A DNA stretch of 64,000 nt from Ruminococcus flavefaciens. Its GTDB lineage: Bacteria; Bacillota; Clostridia; Oscillospirales; Ruminococcaceae. The translations under genes and the position numbers were made by a program. Position 1 is the stretch's first letter. Each line of letters begins with the position of its first letter. This document shows, piece after piece, positions 51,937-60,475 of this stretch. The DNA lies in contig NZ_FNWV01000004.1 of NCBI RefSeq assembly GCF_900108555.1, positions 234,103 to 298,102 of the forward strand. The letters run 5' to 3'. The notes under the pieces are model-generated. The model worked only from the letters and a program-made list of their open reading frames with translations, ran no database searches and was not told where the DNA came from.

Positions 51937-52740
51937 ATGAAAAAGCTGCATATATTACCGCTGGCAGAAAAAATAACTGCCGACAACCTTTACTCTGCAC
52001 CGACCGAAAGAAAGCTGCCGTCTGTAAAAATACCCTCGGCAGTATATACCGTCTTAGCTGTTATATCATTTATCGCCTGTTATACCGATCCTGTCATCGG
52101 CATTATCGCATTCGGTATACTGTTCATTGTTGCAGGTATAGACGGCAAAACAGGAAAGAACAAAAAAGGCACAACAGCAGAGAAAATGATATGGACAAGG
52201 CTCCCCCTATTATTCATGGGTATTTTCTTCATATTAACGGGTATATTCATATTAATATCGGAAGAGCCCTCAAGAAGCGCCAATACCGACATGACCAGAG
52301 CGTATTTCATGTTGATGCTGAAACTGTTTCTCATTGCTTTTGCAGTATTGGGAATATCGAGACTTATCATGCTTGTGACTGTCGAGCTTGCCCTGCGCAG
52401 CAGGCGAGAACACTGCGGTACACTTGTACACATCGAGCCCGACATAGCAGCTGCGGACTGTACAGTCACTGCATCGGATACCGAATACAAGTGCCATGTT
52501 CCCGTATACAAATACTACTATGAGGGAATAGGCTATCGCTTCACGGACCATTCAAGGGATCTGTATTTCTTTTCGCCTACAGACTCATCTCTGGTATACG
52601 TAGATCCCGAAAAGCCCGATCGTTATTATTCTCCCAATCTCTTTGCAGATAACGGTGAGAACCTTATAGAATTCCTTCAGTTTTTAGGGTATATGTTCGT
52701 CTTTTCAATTCCCTTGCTGGTAGTGCTGCTTTTCAAATGA
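51937..52740 (+). CDS. DUF3592-like membrane protein (tandem paralogue 1)
   Basis: 267 residues. Begins MKKLHILPLAEKITADNLYS, has hydrophobic segments near 35-65, 85-110, 125-150 and 245-265, and an outer domain with VYKYYYEGIGYRFTDHS and VDPEKPDRYYSP. Closely similar to the next gene. The soluble motifs recall DUF3592, whose role is unknown. GGGGGGAT site upstream of ATG 51937; a longer in-frame frame to 51847 has no site. Confidence 0.7.
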   Translation: MKKLHILPLAEKITADNLYSAPTERKLPSVKIPSAVYTVLAVISFIACYTDPVIGIIAFGILFIVAGIDGKTGKNKKGTTAEKMIWTRLPLLFMGIFFILTGIFILISEEPSRSANTDMTRAYFMLMLKLFLIAFAVLGISRLIMLVTVELALRSRREHCGTLVHIEPDIAAADCTVTASDTEYKCHVPVYKYYYEGIGYRFTDHSRDLYFFSPTDSSLVYVDPEKPDRYYSPNLFADNGENLIEFLQFLGYMFVFSIPLLVVLLFK

Positions 52741-52780
52741 TAAAATATACCGCTGACTTATGTGATAATGGGGGGAAAAA

Positions 52781-53608
52781 ATGAAAAAGCTGAATATACT
52801 GCCATTGGCGGAAAAAATAAGTGCCGATGACATATACAAACCTGTACCCGCTGAAAAGGGATTTAAAATAACTTTCCCTTTCTATGTTTACCTCTCTATG
52901 TTCGCCGTAATGATGATCTGTGCCTTCATTTGTCTGCCTTTATGTATGTTCTTGTTCGGAGCTTCTTTCGTAATGGCAGGGCTTGACAGCTCGGGGACTA
53001 TCAGACATAACAGAAAAGTAGTCGAAAACAACGCATGGAACCGTCTGCCTTTCCTTATTATCGGATTGCTGGTGTGCTCCATGACTGTGGCTGTCACATT
53101 GTCAAGCATAAAAAACAAGGGCAGCAGAGGCTCGGCGGATATGAGCAGTGCAAATATTATATTGACACTGTTTGCACTGGCTGTTGCGGCAATAATCATC
53201 GGCAGGCTGATTTTTCTTGTGATAAATGTTCTGGCTGTATCGAGCAGGAAAAGACACTGCACCTGCCCTGTACACGTGGAAGGTGACACCCTTTCCTTCT
53301 ATGCTGTCGATCCGTCACAGAATACCGAAGCTCATTACAGCAATCCTGTATACAAATACTATTACGAGGGCGAAAGCTACCGTTTCGCAGACCACGAAAG
53401 CCTGGTATCATTTTTCAATGACCAGCCTGTTCTTAAGGTATATATTGATCCGGATGAGCCTGAAAGGTACTATTCACCCTATCTTTTCAGACGGAATGCC
53501 TACAAGCTGAAAAGCTATCTAAAAACAATGTTTTTCCTTTTATTGTTCACGTCTCCTATCTGGGGAGCATTACTCGTCAAATACTTAGTTAACAATAATA
53601 TAATTTAA
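52781..53608 (+). CDS. DUF3592-like membrane protein (tandem paralogue 2)
   Basis: 275 residues, same plan as its neighbour: MKKLNILPLAEKISADDIYK start, four or five membrane segments, then VYKYYYEGESYRFADHE and IDPDEPERYYSP. Product of a tandem duplication. The conserved first 16 residues lie before the first membrane segment. The unusual GGGGGGAAAAA site precedes the ATG. Probably co-transcribed with paralogue 1. Confidence 0.7.
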   Translation: MKKLNILPLAEKISADDIYKPVPAEKGFKITFPFYVYLSMFAVMMICAFICLPLCMFLFGASFVMAGLDSSGTIRHNRKVVENNAWNRLPFLIIGLLVCSMTVAVTLSSIKNKGSRGSADMSSANIILTLFALAVAAIIIGRLIFLVINVLAVSSRKRHCTCPVHVEGDTLSFYAVDPSQNTEAHYSNPVYKYYYEGESYRFADHESLVSFFNDQPVLKVYIDPDEPERYYSPYLFRRNAYKLKSYLKTMFFLLLFTSPIWGALLVKYLVNNNII

Positions 53609-53626
53609 AATTAAGGAGGGTTTAAA

Positions 53627-54301
53627 ATGACCGAAAAAGAAAAACAGCAGGCAGGAGAGCTTTACTGCGCAGGTTCTCCCGATCTTGTAAACGAGAGGAT
53701 AAAAGCCAAGAAGCTTTGCTCTGAGTACAACTCTATCGAATACAACGATTATCAGAAGCGCGAACGCGTCCTCGCAAGACTTCTTCCGCTGAAAAGCGAA
53801 AATGCCACGATAGAGCCGAATTTCTTCTGCGACTACGGCTATAACATCATACTGGGCAGTAATTTCTACGCAAACCATAATCTCGTTATCCTTGACTGTG
53901 CAGAAGTCACCTTCGGCGATAATGTCTTTGTCGGTCCCAACTGCGGCTTCTATACCGCAGACCACCCTATTGACGCTGATACGAGAAATCAGGGACTTGA
54001 GTCCGCAAAGCCCATAAATGTCGGAAACAATGTATGGATAGGCGGCGGTGTTACCGTCCTCGGCGGAGTTACCATAGGCGATAATACAGTCATCGGCGCA
54101 GGAAGCGTTGTCATAGAGGATATCCCTGCAAACTGCATTGCCGCAGGAAATCCCTGCAAGCCAATAAAGCCTATAGAGTCAAGACCTTCCGAGATACCGC
54201 CTGAGAGAGCAGAAACAAAATTCAAGACTCCCGCAAAAACCGAGCCTCCCAAGCGCAGACACATCGAGGTCAAGCTTGTGAGCAGCACTGACGATAAATA
54301 A
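53627..54301 (+). CDS. Sugar O-acetyltransferase (maltose/galactoside type)
   Basis: 224 residues. N-terminal Mac-type segment, then a left-handed beta-helix of hexapeptide repeats (VGNNVWIGGGVTVLGGVTIG) with FYTADHP containing the catalytic histidine. Transfers acetyl from acetyl-CoA to a sugar hydroxyl; trimeric by family. A 35-residue Pro/Lys-rich C-terminal tail is extra. It lies 18 bases after the membrane protein gene; a LysR regulator follows. Confidence 0.88.
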   Translation: MTEKEKQQAGELYCAGSPDLVNERIKAKKLCSEYNSIEYNDYQKRERVLARLLPLKSENATIEPNFFCDYGYNIILGSNFYANHNLVILDCAEVTFGDNVFVGPNCGFYTADHPIDADTRNQGLESAKPINVGNNVWIGGGVTVLGGVTIGDNTVIGAGSVVIEDIPANCIAAGNPCKPIKPIESRPSEIPPERAETKFKTPAKTEPPKRRHIEVKLVSSTDDK

Positions 54302-54321
54302 TACGAAAGGACGACTGAACC

Positions 54322-55272
54322 ATGAACACTCTGCACTTCAAATACGCTGTTGAGATCGAAAAAACGCGCTCTATAACACAGGCTGCTGAAAATCTCTACA
54401 TGGCTCAGCCTAATCTGAGCAAGGCTATAAAAGAACTGGAAAGCACCCTCGGCATCACTATCTTCCGCCGTACCTCAAAGGGCGTTATCCCTACGGATCA
54501 GGGGCTTAAATTCCTCGATTACGCAAAGCAGATACTCATACAGATAGACAATATGGAGGCTATACACTCCCCTGACAAGCCAAAAAACAGCCGTCTGCGC
54601 ATATCCGTGCCGAGAACGGGCTATATCTCAAAGGCTTTCTCGGAGTATATCGCTTCCCTTGATACACCCGAGGATATGGAAGTATTCTTCTGCGAGACGA
54701 ATTCGCTGAGAACTATCGAGAATGTCCGCGAAAACGGCTATGATTTCGGCGTTATACGCTATAATACCGCTCACGAGAAGTACTTCACAGACTTCCTCGC
54801 CGAGAAAAACTTAGACGGCAAGCTCCTCTGGGAGTTCGAGATGCTGGCTGTAATGTCAGCCGAACACCCTGCCGCAGGTGCTGATGTGATAACCTATTCC
54901 GATCTGTCCTGCAACTACACAGAGCTTGGACAGGGCGATGACGCTGTTCCCTATGTTTCGGGAGCTGTGGAGAAGCTCTATGCTTCAAACCGTCCTGCCG
55001 ATGTACCCGTGAGAAAGGTCTGTATGTACGACCGCGGAAGTGCTCTCGACTTCCTGCTCACTGTGCCACAGGCTTTCATGCTGGACTCTCCCATGCCTGC
55101 AAGCCTCTGCGGAAAATATGGGCTTGTCCAGAGAAAATGCGCTTTCCCCGACAACAGCTTCAAGGATATGCTCATCTATACATCGGGACATAAGCTCTCG
55201 GATAACGAGCTGAAGCTGGTAAACCGCCTGTATGAGGTAAGAAACGAAAGTGCCTTTGCCGAGTATAAATAA
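54322..55272 (+). CDS. LysR-family transcriptional regulator
   Basis: 316 residues. N-terminal winged HTH (HFKYAVEIEKTRSITQAAENLYMAQPNLSKAIKEL is the region, residues about 5-40; FRRTSKGVIPT follows) and a periplasmic-binding-like effector domain. It starts 20 bases after the acetyltransferase stop, in the same direction, so it is not in the usual divergent arrangement. Target and effector unknown. Confidence 0.88.
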   Translation: MNTLHFKYAVEIEKTRSITQAAENLYMAQPNLSKAIKELESTLGITIFRRTSKGVIPTDQGLKFLDYAKQILIQIDNMEAIHSPDKPKNSRLRISVPRTGYISKAFSEYIASLDTPEDMEVFFCETNSLRTIENVRENGYDFGVIRYNTAHEKYFTDFLAEKNLDGKLLWEFEMLAVMSAEHPAAGADVITYSDLSCNYTELGQGDDAVPYVSGAVEKLYASNRPADVPVRKVCMYDRGSALDFLLTVPQAFMLDSPMPASLCGKYGLVQRKCAFPDNSFKDMLIYTSGHKLSDNELKLVNRLYEVRNESAFAEYK

Positions 55273-55344
55273 GGCATATAGCATATGGAATATGAATATT
55301 CCGTACAGGAATAGACAAAAACTGTAAAAACAACAAAACACAAG

Positions 55345-55365
55345 GGCGGCTTTTTGCCGCCTTTT
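55345..55365 (+). terminator. Terminator after the lysR gene
   Basis: GGCGGC (55345-55350) with GCCGCC (55356-55361), loop TTTTT, followed by TTTT. Confidence 0.8.
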
Positions 55366-55435
55366 CTCTTTTTTCCATTCATTTCCGCCCTTTACAAGGC
55401 TTTGTCAAGCAATTGTCAAGGTTTATTTCGTTACA

Positions 55436-55465
55436 AGAATATCGATATCGGAATACCGATATTCT
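55436..55465. promoter_or_regulatory. Palindrome upstream of the nfnA promoter
   Basis: AGAATATCG (55436-55444) and CGATATTCT (55457-55465), 9-bp arms; internally ATATCGG (55445-55451) also pairs with CCGATAT (55456-55462). It lies 10 bases upstream of the -35, so an operator is plausible. It does not resemble the Rex consensus TTGTTAANNNNTTAACAA. Confidence 0.5.
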
Positions 55466-55475
55466 ACTGTTATAT

Positions 55476-55504
55476 TTGTACAACATAGTTTTGTGTGATA
55501 TAAT
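55476..55504 (+). promoter_or_regulatory. Promoter of nfnA-nfnB-rex
   Basis: -35 TTGTAC at 55476-55481, 17-base spacer, -10 TATAAT at 55499-55504 with upstream TGTGA. Confidence 0.72.
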
Positions 55505-55517
55505 ATTGAATATATCG

Positions 55518-55575
55518 TGCAGTACCTGTATCTGATGAGGTCAATGGGGATATCACGGAAATTTCCTGTACTGCA
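55518..55575 (+). other. Leader hairpin of nfnA
   Basis: TGCAGTAC (55518-55525) pairs perfectly with GTACTGCA (55568-55575), closing about 40 bases that include TATC/GATA. The AAGGAAGG ribosome binding site follows. A structured leader of unknown purpose. Confidence 0.45.
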
Positions 55576-55601
55576 AATCTAAAGCAAGGAAGGTTAGGAC
55601 A

Positions 55602-56441
55602 ATGTTTGAAATTCTTGAAAAAAGAACTCTCAATCCCACCGTTACTCTTATGAGGATCAACGCTCCCAAGGTAGCAAGAAAGGCTGAACCCGGTCAGTTC
55701 ATCATTCTCAGAACTGATGCTGACGGAGAGCGTATACCGCTTACAATCGCGGATTTCGACCGTGAAAAGGGCTCTGTTACCATCATTTTCCAGATAGTAG
55801 GAGCTACAACAGAAAAACTCAATCACCTTAACGAGGGCGACTGCCTTCAGGACTTCGTTGGTCCTCTCGGCAGAGCTACTGAGACAGAGGGACTTAAAAA
55901 GGTAGCCGTTGTAGGCGGCGGCGTTGGCTGTGCTATCGCTTACCCTGTTGCAAAGAAGCTCCACGAGCTGGGCGTTGAGGTACATTCTATAGTTGGTTTC
56001 AGAAATAAAGACCTTGTTATCCTTGAAGATGAATTCAAGGCTTCAAGCTCTAAGTTCGTACTTATGAGCGATGACGGTACAGCAGGCGAAAAGGGACTTG
56101 TTACAGATGCTCTCAAAAAGCTCATCGAAAGCGGTGAGAAGTATGACAGAGTTATCACTATCGGTCCTCTCATCATGATGAAGTTCGTCTGTCGTCTTAC
56201 AAAAGAATACGAGATACCTACTGTTGCTTCCATGAACCCTATTATGATAGACGGTACAGGTATGTGCGGCGGCTGTCGTCTTACTGTTGGCGGTCAGACA
56301 AAGTTTGCCTGCGTTGACGGTCCCGAATTCGACGGTCATCTCATCGACTTCGATGAGGCTATGGCAAGAGGTGCTATGTACAAGCCTTTCGAGCGTCATG
56401 CCTACGAAGAAGCCTGCAATCTGTTCAAGGAGGTAAAGTAA
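55602..56441 (+). CDS. nfnA: NADH-dependent reduced ferredoxin:NADP+ oxidoreductase subunit A (NfnA/SudB type)
   Basis: 279 residues. FAD-binding front domain (RIPLTIADF near 45), NAD-binding domain with VVGGGVGCAIAYPVA, and a C-terminal [2Fe-2S] site (MCGGCRLTVGG and FACVDGPEFDG). These features fit the PyrK-like small subunit of NfnAB or sulfide dehydrogenase. NfnAB couples NADH and reduced ferredoxin to NADP+ by electron bifurcation, a cytosolic redox balancing step. The partner subunit follows after one base. Confidence 0.87.
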   Translation: MFEILEKRTLNPTVTLMRINAPKVARKAEPGQFIILRTDADGERIPLTIADFDREKGSVTIIFQIVGATTEKLNHLNEGDCLQDFVGPLGRATETEGLKKVAVVGGGVGCAIAYPVAKKLHELGVEVHSIVGFRNKDLVILEDEFKASSSKFVLMSDDGTAGEKGLVTDALKKLIESGEKYDRVITIGPLIMMKFVCRLTKEYEIPTVASMNPIMIDGTGMCGGCRLTVGGQTKFACVDGPEFDGHLIDFDEAMARGAMYKPFERHAYEEACNLFKEVK

Positions 56442-56442
56442 A

Positions 56443-57828
56443 ATGCCTAATATGTCACTTACAAGAAACGAGATGCCTGTACAGGCTCCCGATGTGAGAA
56501 ATAAGAATTTCAGCGAGGTAGCTCTCGGCTATACCGAGGAACAGGCTATCGACGAGGCTAAGAGATGCCTTAACTGCAAGAACAAGCCATGTTCAACAGG
56601 CTGTCCCGTACAGATAGATATCCCTGCATTTATCGCTCAGGTGGCTGAGGGTAATTTCGCAGAGGCTTACAAGATAATCACAAAATCAAGCTCACTCCCT
56701 GCTGTATGCGGCAGAGTATGTCCTCAGGAGACACAGTGCGAGAGCAAGTGCGTAAGAGGCGTAAAGGGCGAGCCTGTTGCTATCGGCAGATTAGAGCGTT
56801 TCGTTGCAGACTGGCACAATGCACAGCCTGAGACAGCTCCCGAGATACCTGCAAAGAACGGTCACAAAGCTGCTGTTATCGGTTCGGGTCCTTCAGGTCT
56901 TGCCTGTGCAGGCGACCTTGCAAAGAAGGGCTATGACGTTACTATATTTGAAGCTCTCCACGTTGCAGGCGGAGTTCTTTCCTACGGTATCCCTGAGTTC
57001 AGACTTCCCAAGTCTATCGTTCAGAAAGAAATAGGCGGACTCAAGGCTCTCGGCGTAAAGGTAGAGACTAATACTGTAGTCGGCAAGACTATCTCTGTTG
57101 ACGAGCTTATGAATGAGGAAGGCTTCGAGAGCGTATTCATCGGCTCAGGTGCAGGTCTCCCAAGATTTATGAATATCCCCGGTGAGAACCTCAACGGCGT
57201 TTACTCCGCAAACGAATTCCTCACACGTATCAACCTCATGAAAGCATACAAGGAGGGCAGTGCTACTCCTATCAAGGCAGGTACAAAGGCTGTGATCGTA
57301 GGCGGCGGCAACGTTGCTATGGACGCAGCCCGCTGCGCTAAGAGACTTGGTGCTGAGGTATACATCGTATACAGACGTACAGAAGCAGAGCTTCCTGCAA
57401 GAGCTGAGGAAGTTGAGCACGCTAAGGAAGAGGGCATCATCTTCAAGTTCCTCACAAATCCTATTGAGATACAGGCTACAGATGACGGCTGGGTAAAGAG
57501 CGTTCACTGTCAGCAGATGGAGCTCTCAGAGCCTGATGCTTCGGGCAGAGCTAAGCCTGTTCCGATAGAGGGTGCTTTCGTTGATATCGAGGCTGACTGC
57601 GTTATCATGTCTATCGGTACTTCACCAAATCCGCTCATCAAGTCCACAACAGCAGGTCTTGATACTCAGAAATGGGGCGGCATCATCGCTGATGACAACG
57701 GTCTCACATCTAAGGAAGGCGTTTACGCAGGCGGAGACGCTGTAACAGGTGCAGCAACTGTTATCCTGGCTATGGGTGCAGGCAAAAAGGCTGCTGCTGC
57801 TATGGACGAATATATGCAGAACAAGTAA
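56443..57828 (+). CDS. nfnB: NfnB / GltA-type NADPH-binding flavoprotein subunit
   Basis: 461 residues. N-terminal cysteine-rich segment for two [4Fe-4S] clusters (RCLNCKNKPCSTGCP near 45, VCGRVCPQETQCESKCVRG near 88), then FAD and NADPH dinucleotide folds (VIGSGPSGLACAGDLAKKG near 147; VIVGGGNVAMDAARCAKRL near 286). Homologous to glutamate synthase small subunit. Paired with a PyrK-like protein and no large GltB, so NfnB is more likely than GOGAT. Confidence 0.88.
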   Translation: MPNMSLTRNEMPVQAPDVRNKNFSEVALGYTEEQAIDEAKRCLNCKNKPCSTGCPVQIDIPAFIAQVAEGNFAEAYKIITKSSSLPAVCGRVCPQETQCESKCVRGVKGEPVAIGRLERFVADWHNAQPETAPEIPAKNGHKAAVIGSGPSGLACAGDLAKKGYDVTIFEALHVAGGVLSYGIPEFRLPKSIVQKEIGGLKALGVKVETNTVVGKTISVDELMNEEGFESVFIGSGAGLPRFMNIPGENLNGVYSANEFLTRINLMKAYKEGSATPIKAGTKAVIVGGGNVAMDAARCAKRLGAEVYIVYRRTEAELPARAEEVEHAKEEGIIFKFLTNPIEIQATDDGWVKSVHCQQMELSEPDASGRAKPVPIEGAFVDIEADCVIMSIGTSPNPLIKSTTAGLDTQKWGGIIADDNGLTSKEGVYAGGDAVTGAATVILAMGAGKKAAAAMDEYMQNK

Positions 57829-57849
57829 GCCCTCTGACGGAGGTATACC

Positions 57850-58473
57850 ATGGAAAAAAACATTACCTCACAGACACTTTCAAGGCTTCCGATATACTTC
57901 AATTACCTTGTATCACTTCCGGAGGAGAGAAAAAAAGGGAACATATCAGCTACAGCTATTGCTGAGGCTCTCGGACTCAACGATGTACAGGTGCGAAAAG
58001 ACCTTGCTTCGGTGAGCAGCGGCGGTCGCCCGAAAGTGGGATATATTACCTCGGAGCTTATCGGCGATATCGGCAAATTCCTCGGCTTTGAGAACCACGA
58101 TAAGGTGGTAGTGGCAGGTATGGGAAACTTCGGAAGAGCTATGCTGGAATACAACGGCTTCGAGGCTTACGGCTTTGATATAATCTGCGGCTTTGACTGC
58201 AATAAAGAGCGTGTGGGCAAAAATGTAGGCGGCAAGCCTGTCCGTCATATCGACGAGCTTGAGGATTTCTGCCTTAAAAATGATATCCGTATCGGTATCA
58301 TTACCGTGCCCGAAACAGCCGCACAGGAGGTCTGTGACCGTATGGCAGAGGCTGGGATAAGATTTATCCTTAACTTTGCAGCAGTACATATAAACGCTCC
58401 TAAGGGAGTTGCGGTGCATAATGAAAATATTTCCCTCACCCTTGCAATGCTTGCAAGGTGCAGCGCGAGCTGA
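57850..58473 (+). CDS. rex: Redox-sensing transcriptional repressor Rex
   Basis: 207 residues. N-terminal winged helix (NISATAIAEALGLNDVQVRKD region, about 32-52; SSGGRPKVGY) and a Rossmann domain binding NADH (VVVAGMGNFGRAM near 88). Rex leaves DNA when NADH/NAD+ is high. It is 21 bases after nfnB, so the sensor is made together with a pyridine-nucleotide enzyme. The last two codons and stop come from a dispersed repeat (58465-58555). Confidence 0.95.
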   Translation: MEKNITSQTLSRLPIYFNYLVSLPEERKKGNISATAIAEALGLNDVQVRKDLASVSSGGRPKVGYITSELIGDIGKFLGFENHDKVVVAGMGNFGRAMLEYNGFEAYGFDIICGFDCNKERVGKNVGGKPVRHIDELEDFCLKNDIRIGIITVPETAAQEVCDRMAEAGIRFILNFAAVHINAPKGVAVHNENISLTLAMLARCSAS

Positions 58474-58555
58474 GCCGGCTCGACCGCTAACCACGTTGTC
58501 ACTCGTAAACTCGTTCACTATCATCAAAATTGATACCCGTACATCGCTTACGGCA
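58465..58555 (+). repeat. Dispersed ~90-bp repeat, copy B, forming the end of rex
   Basis: Same sequence family as 51655-51745. The repeat begins GCGAGCTGAGCC and its first bases read as codons GCG AGC TGA, terminating rex. Confidence 0.75.
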
Positions 58556-58575
58556 TATTTATAATTCATTTAAGC

Positions 58576-58607
58576 AAAAAGGGGCTGCGATTGCAGTCCC
58601 TTTTTTT
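58576..58607 (+). terminator. Terminator downstream of rex
   Basis: GGGGCTGC (58581-58588) with GCAGTCCC (58593-58600; one G-U), loop GATT, flanking A's and seven T's (58601-58607). Confidence 0.88.
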
Positions 58608-58665
58608 ATTATTGTGGCGTAAGGCTCGGGTTACAGCGCGTAATTTTTGGGTTATGTGTAATTTA

Positions 58666-58799
58666 CGGGCGAACACTGTTCGCCCCTACAGCGCAGAGCC
58701 TGCGCCCACTTACTCGTCCGTGTATCATCAAAAGGGCAGTTGCTTCTCGACACGGGGAATATCATCGGTATTGACGGGCGAGCGGAACTCGCCCCTACA
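58666..58799. repeat. Two REP-like hairpins in the gap after rex
   Basis: 58666-58690 (GGGCGAAC/GTTCGCCCCTACA) and 58775-58799 (GGGCGAG/CTCGCCCCTACA). Between them are ACAGCGCAGAGCCTGCGCCC palindrome and other words. Then TTTCTGATTACTACTTTCTG stutter words (58806-58836). The gap 58474-58891 has no gene. Confidence 0.72.
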
Positions 58800-58859
58800 C
58801 TCTACTTTCTGATTACTACTTTCTGATTACTACTCACTATGCACTAACCAATAATCACT

Positions 58860-58889
58860 AAAAAAGGACTGCGATTGCAGTCCTTTTTT
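58860..58889. terminator. Bidirectional terminator after the lipoprotein gene at 58892
   Basis: 13-bp stem (58860-58872 with 58877-58889), loop GATT, A- and T-runs on both sides. Its core nearly repeats the rex terminator (CTGCGATTGCAG). Confidence 0.85.
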
Positions 58890-58891
58890 TA

Positions 58892-59524
58892 TTATTCTTT
58901 TTCCTCAGCAGCTGATGTTGCTGTTGCAGCTTCTTCTAAATCAAAGTCTGCTTCTGCTTCAGTTTCAAGATCGATCTTCATTTCCATATCTTCAGGTATT
59001 TCCTTGAAGTCGTCAACCTTTTCGAGAACTGCCTCGTTCTGCTCGGTATCGCCCTCGTCTGAAAGATTAAGGATCATCTTACCGCCTTCATTTTCAAGGA
59101 AAACTTCGTCTTCATCGAATACTTCCTTGCTGATGAGCTGGATCTTTCCGTCCTTGTTCTCCCACTCGATATCCTCAGGCTTGTTCTCTTCATTGAAAAT
59201 GAACGAATAGAATGTGCCCTTGTTGTCGTCTTTAAGCTCGATCTGGAAAAGTGCATATGCATCTACACCATAAAGGCTGTCCATTTCCTGACCGTCAAGG
59301 ATAAGCTTGCTGCACTGCCATTTGCCTACAGCGTCTTTGCTGTCAATACTTTCAGCTTTGCCTGATTCTGTTGTTGTCTCAGCAGCTTCTGTAGTTGCCT
59401 CAGCAGTTGTTTCTGCAACAGTTGTAGTCTCTTCCTTTGCGTCTTTCTCCTTAGCATCGCCGCAGCCTACCATAGATGATAAGATACAAACAAGTGCGAG
59501 AGATGAACAAATAAGTTTTTTCAT
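58892..59524 (-). CDS. Lipoprotein, lipocalin-like family (paralogue 1)
   Basis: 210 residues. Lipobox SSMVGC, a Thr/Glu/Ala-rich linker (about 30-60), and a beta-rich domain starting VGKWQCSKLILDGQEMDSLYGVDAYALFQIEL. That stretch matches the neighbour at 59832-60359 (GKWECEKIVMDGEEMDNFFG, then VDAYAIYQIEL). The acidic C-terminal tail differs. Small lipoproteins beginning GKW resemble lipocalin-like domains; function unknown. Confidence 0.75.
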   Translation of the reverse strand: MKKLICSSLALVCILSSMVGCGDAKEKDAKEETTTVAETTAEATTEAAETTTESGKAESIDSKDAVGKWQCSKLILDGQEMDSLYGVDAYALFQIELKDDNKGTFYSFIFNEENKPEDIEWENKDGKIQLISKEVFDEDEVFLENEGGKMILNLSDEGDTEQNEAVLEKVDDFKEIPEDMEMKIDLETEAEADFDLEEAATATSAAEEKE

Positions 59525-59598
59525 AGTTTTTATCCTCCATAATATAAGCCTTAGTCAGTTTAATATCCCATTTTTACCTGACTTTTTTGACCTCGTGA

Positions 59599-59627
59599 AT
59601 TATATCACCCTTTTTTTCATCTGTCAA
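59599..59627 (-). promoter_or_regulatory. Promoter of lipocalin-like lipoprotein 1
   Basis: Minus strand -35 TTGACA (59622-59627), 17-base spacer, -10 TATAAT (59599-59604) in GTGATATAATTCA. Confidence 0.85.
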
Positions 59628-59797
59628 GTTTCAAAAAAATGTCCGCACACCCGTTTTCGGGCTGTTTCGCACTGTTTTCAGCCGATTTATCAGCAATTAG
59701 CAACAAAAATAGCATTTCGTTCTTGATATATTTCGCTATTAGATAGAAAATTTAAACTATTATTCCAAAGCCGCCTGATAAAGTCGCTTAAACCGCG

Positions 59798-59823
59798 AAA
59801 AACGGCGGAAAGTCCGCCGTTTT
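59798..59823 (-). terminator. Terminator after lipocalin-like lipoprotein 2
   Basis: Minus-strand 11-bp stem (59813-59823 with 59799-59809), 3-base loop, short U-tract. Confidence 0.75.
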
Positions 59824-59831
59824 CGTTGTTA

Positions 59832-60359
59832 TTATTCGTCAGCTTCTTCAGCCTCGTCCTCGTCAGCTTCATCATCATCGCTGCCAAGATCGCCGAATGG
59901 ATTTTCAGGCATTTCCTTGAAGGAGTCTACCTTTACAAAGTACATCTTTACCTCTTCGCCCTTGCCGTCTTCCGACGATTCGTCTTCATCAGCAACGCTC
60001 ATTATCATCTTGCTGCCGTTCTTTTCGAGGATAGCCTCTTCACCGTCAAATGCCTCATTGTTTACAAGCTTGATCTTGCCGTCCTTCTGCTTCTCCCATG
60101 TGAGATCAACAGGCTTTCCTTCAGTGCTGAAAGCTGAGTCTACTGTGCCCTTATTTCCCTCTTTAAGCTCGATCTGATATATAGCATATGCGTCTACACC
60201 AAAGAAATTATCCATTTCTTCGCCGTCCATTACGATCTTTTCGCACTCCCACTTACCGAGGAAGTCGTCCTTATTATCCTTCTTAGAGCCGCAGCTTGCA
60301 AATGATGTTGCAACACAAATTACAGCGAGTGATGAACAAAATAATCTTTTCATAGTCAT
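59832..60359 (-). CDS. Lipoprotein, lipocalin-like family (paralogue 2)
   Basis: 175 residues. Signal with lipobox SFASC, almost no linker, then the GKWECEKIVMDGEEMD domain shared with paralogue 1, and a very acidic C-terminal tail (DDDEADEDEAEEADE). GGAGG lies 8 bases before ATG 60359. A duplicate of the gene at 58892, including its promoter. Function unknown. Confidence 0.75.
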   Translation of the reverse strand: MTMKRLFCSSLAVICVATSFASCGSKKDNKDDFLGKWECEKIVMDGEEMDNFFGVDAYAIYQIELKEGNKGTVDSAFSTEGKPVDLTWEKQKDGKIKLVNNEAFDGEEAILEKNGSKMIMSVADEDESSEDGKGEEVKMYFVKVDSFKEMPENPFGDLGSDDDEADEDEAEEADE

Positions 60360-60446
60360 AATTAAATCCTCCATAAATATATGTATGTTCAGTTCGAGTT
60401 CATCGTAACTTTGAATAAGTTCGTCTGAACCCTTTTGACATTATGA

Positions 60447-60475
60447 ATTATATCACACTTTTTTCAGTTTGTCAA
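60447..60475 (-). promoter_or_regulatory. Promoter of lipocalin-like lipoprotein 2
   Basis: Minus strand -35 TTGACA (60470-60475), 17-base spacer, -10 TATAAT (60447-60452); nearly the same sequence as the promoter of paralogue 1. Confidence 0.85.

Noticed and set aside
55436..55504. Rex operator at the nfnA promoter
   Set aside because: I looked for TTGTTAANNNNTTAACAA-like symmetry and found none; the palindrome present has a different sequence.
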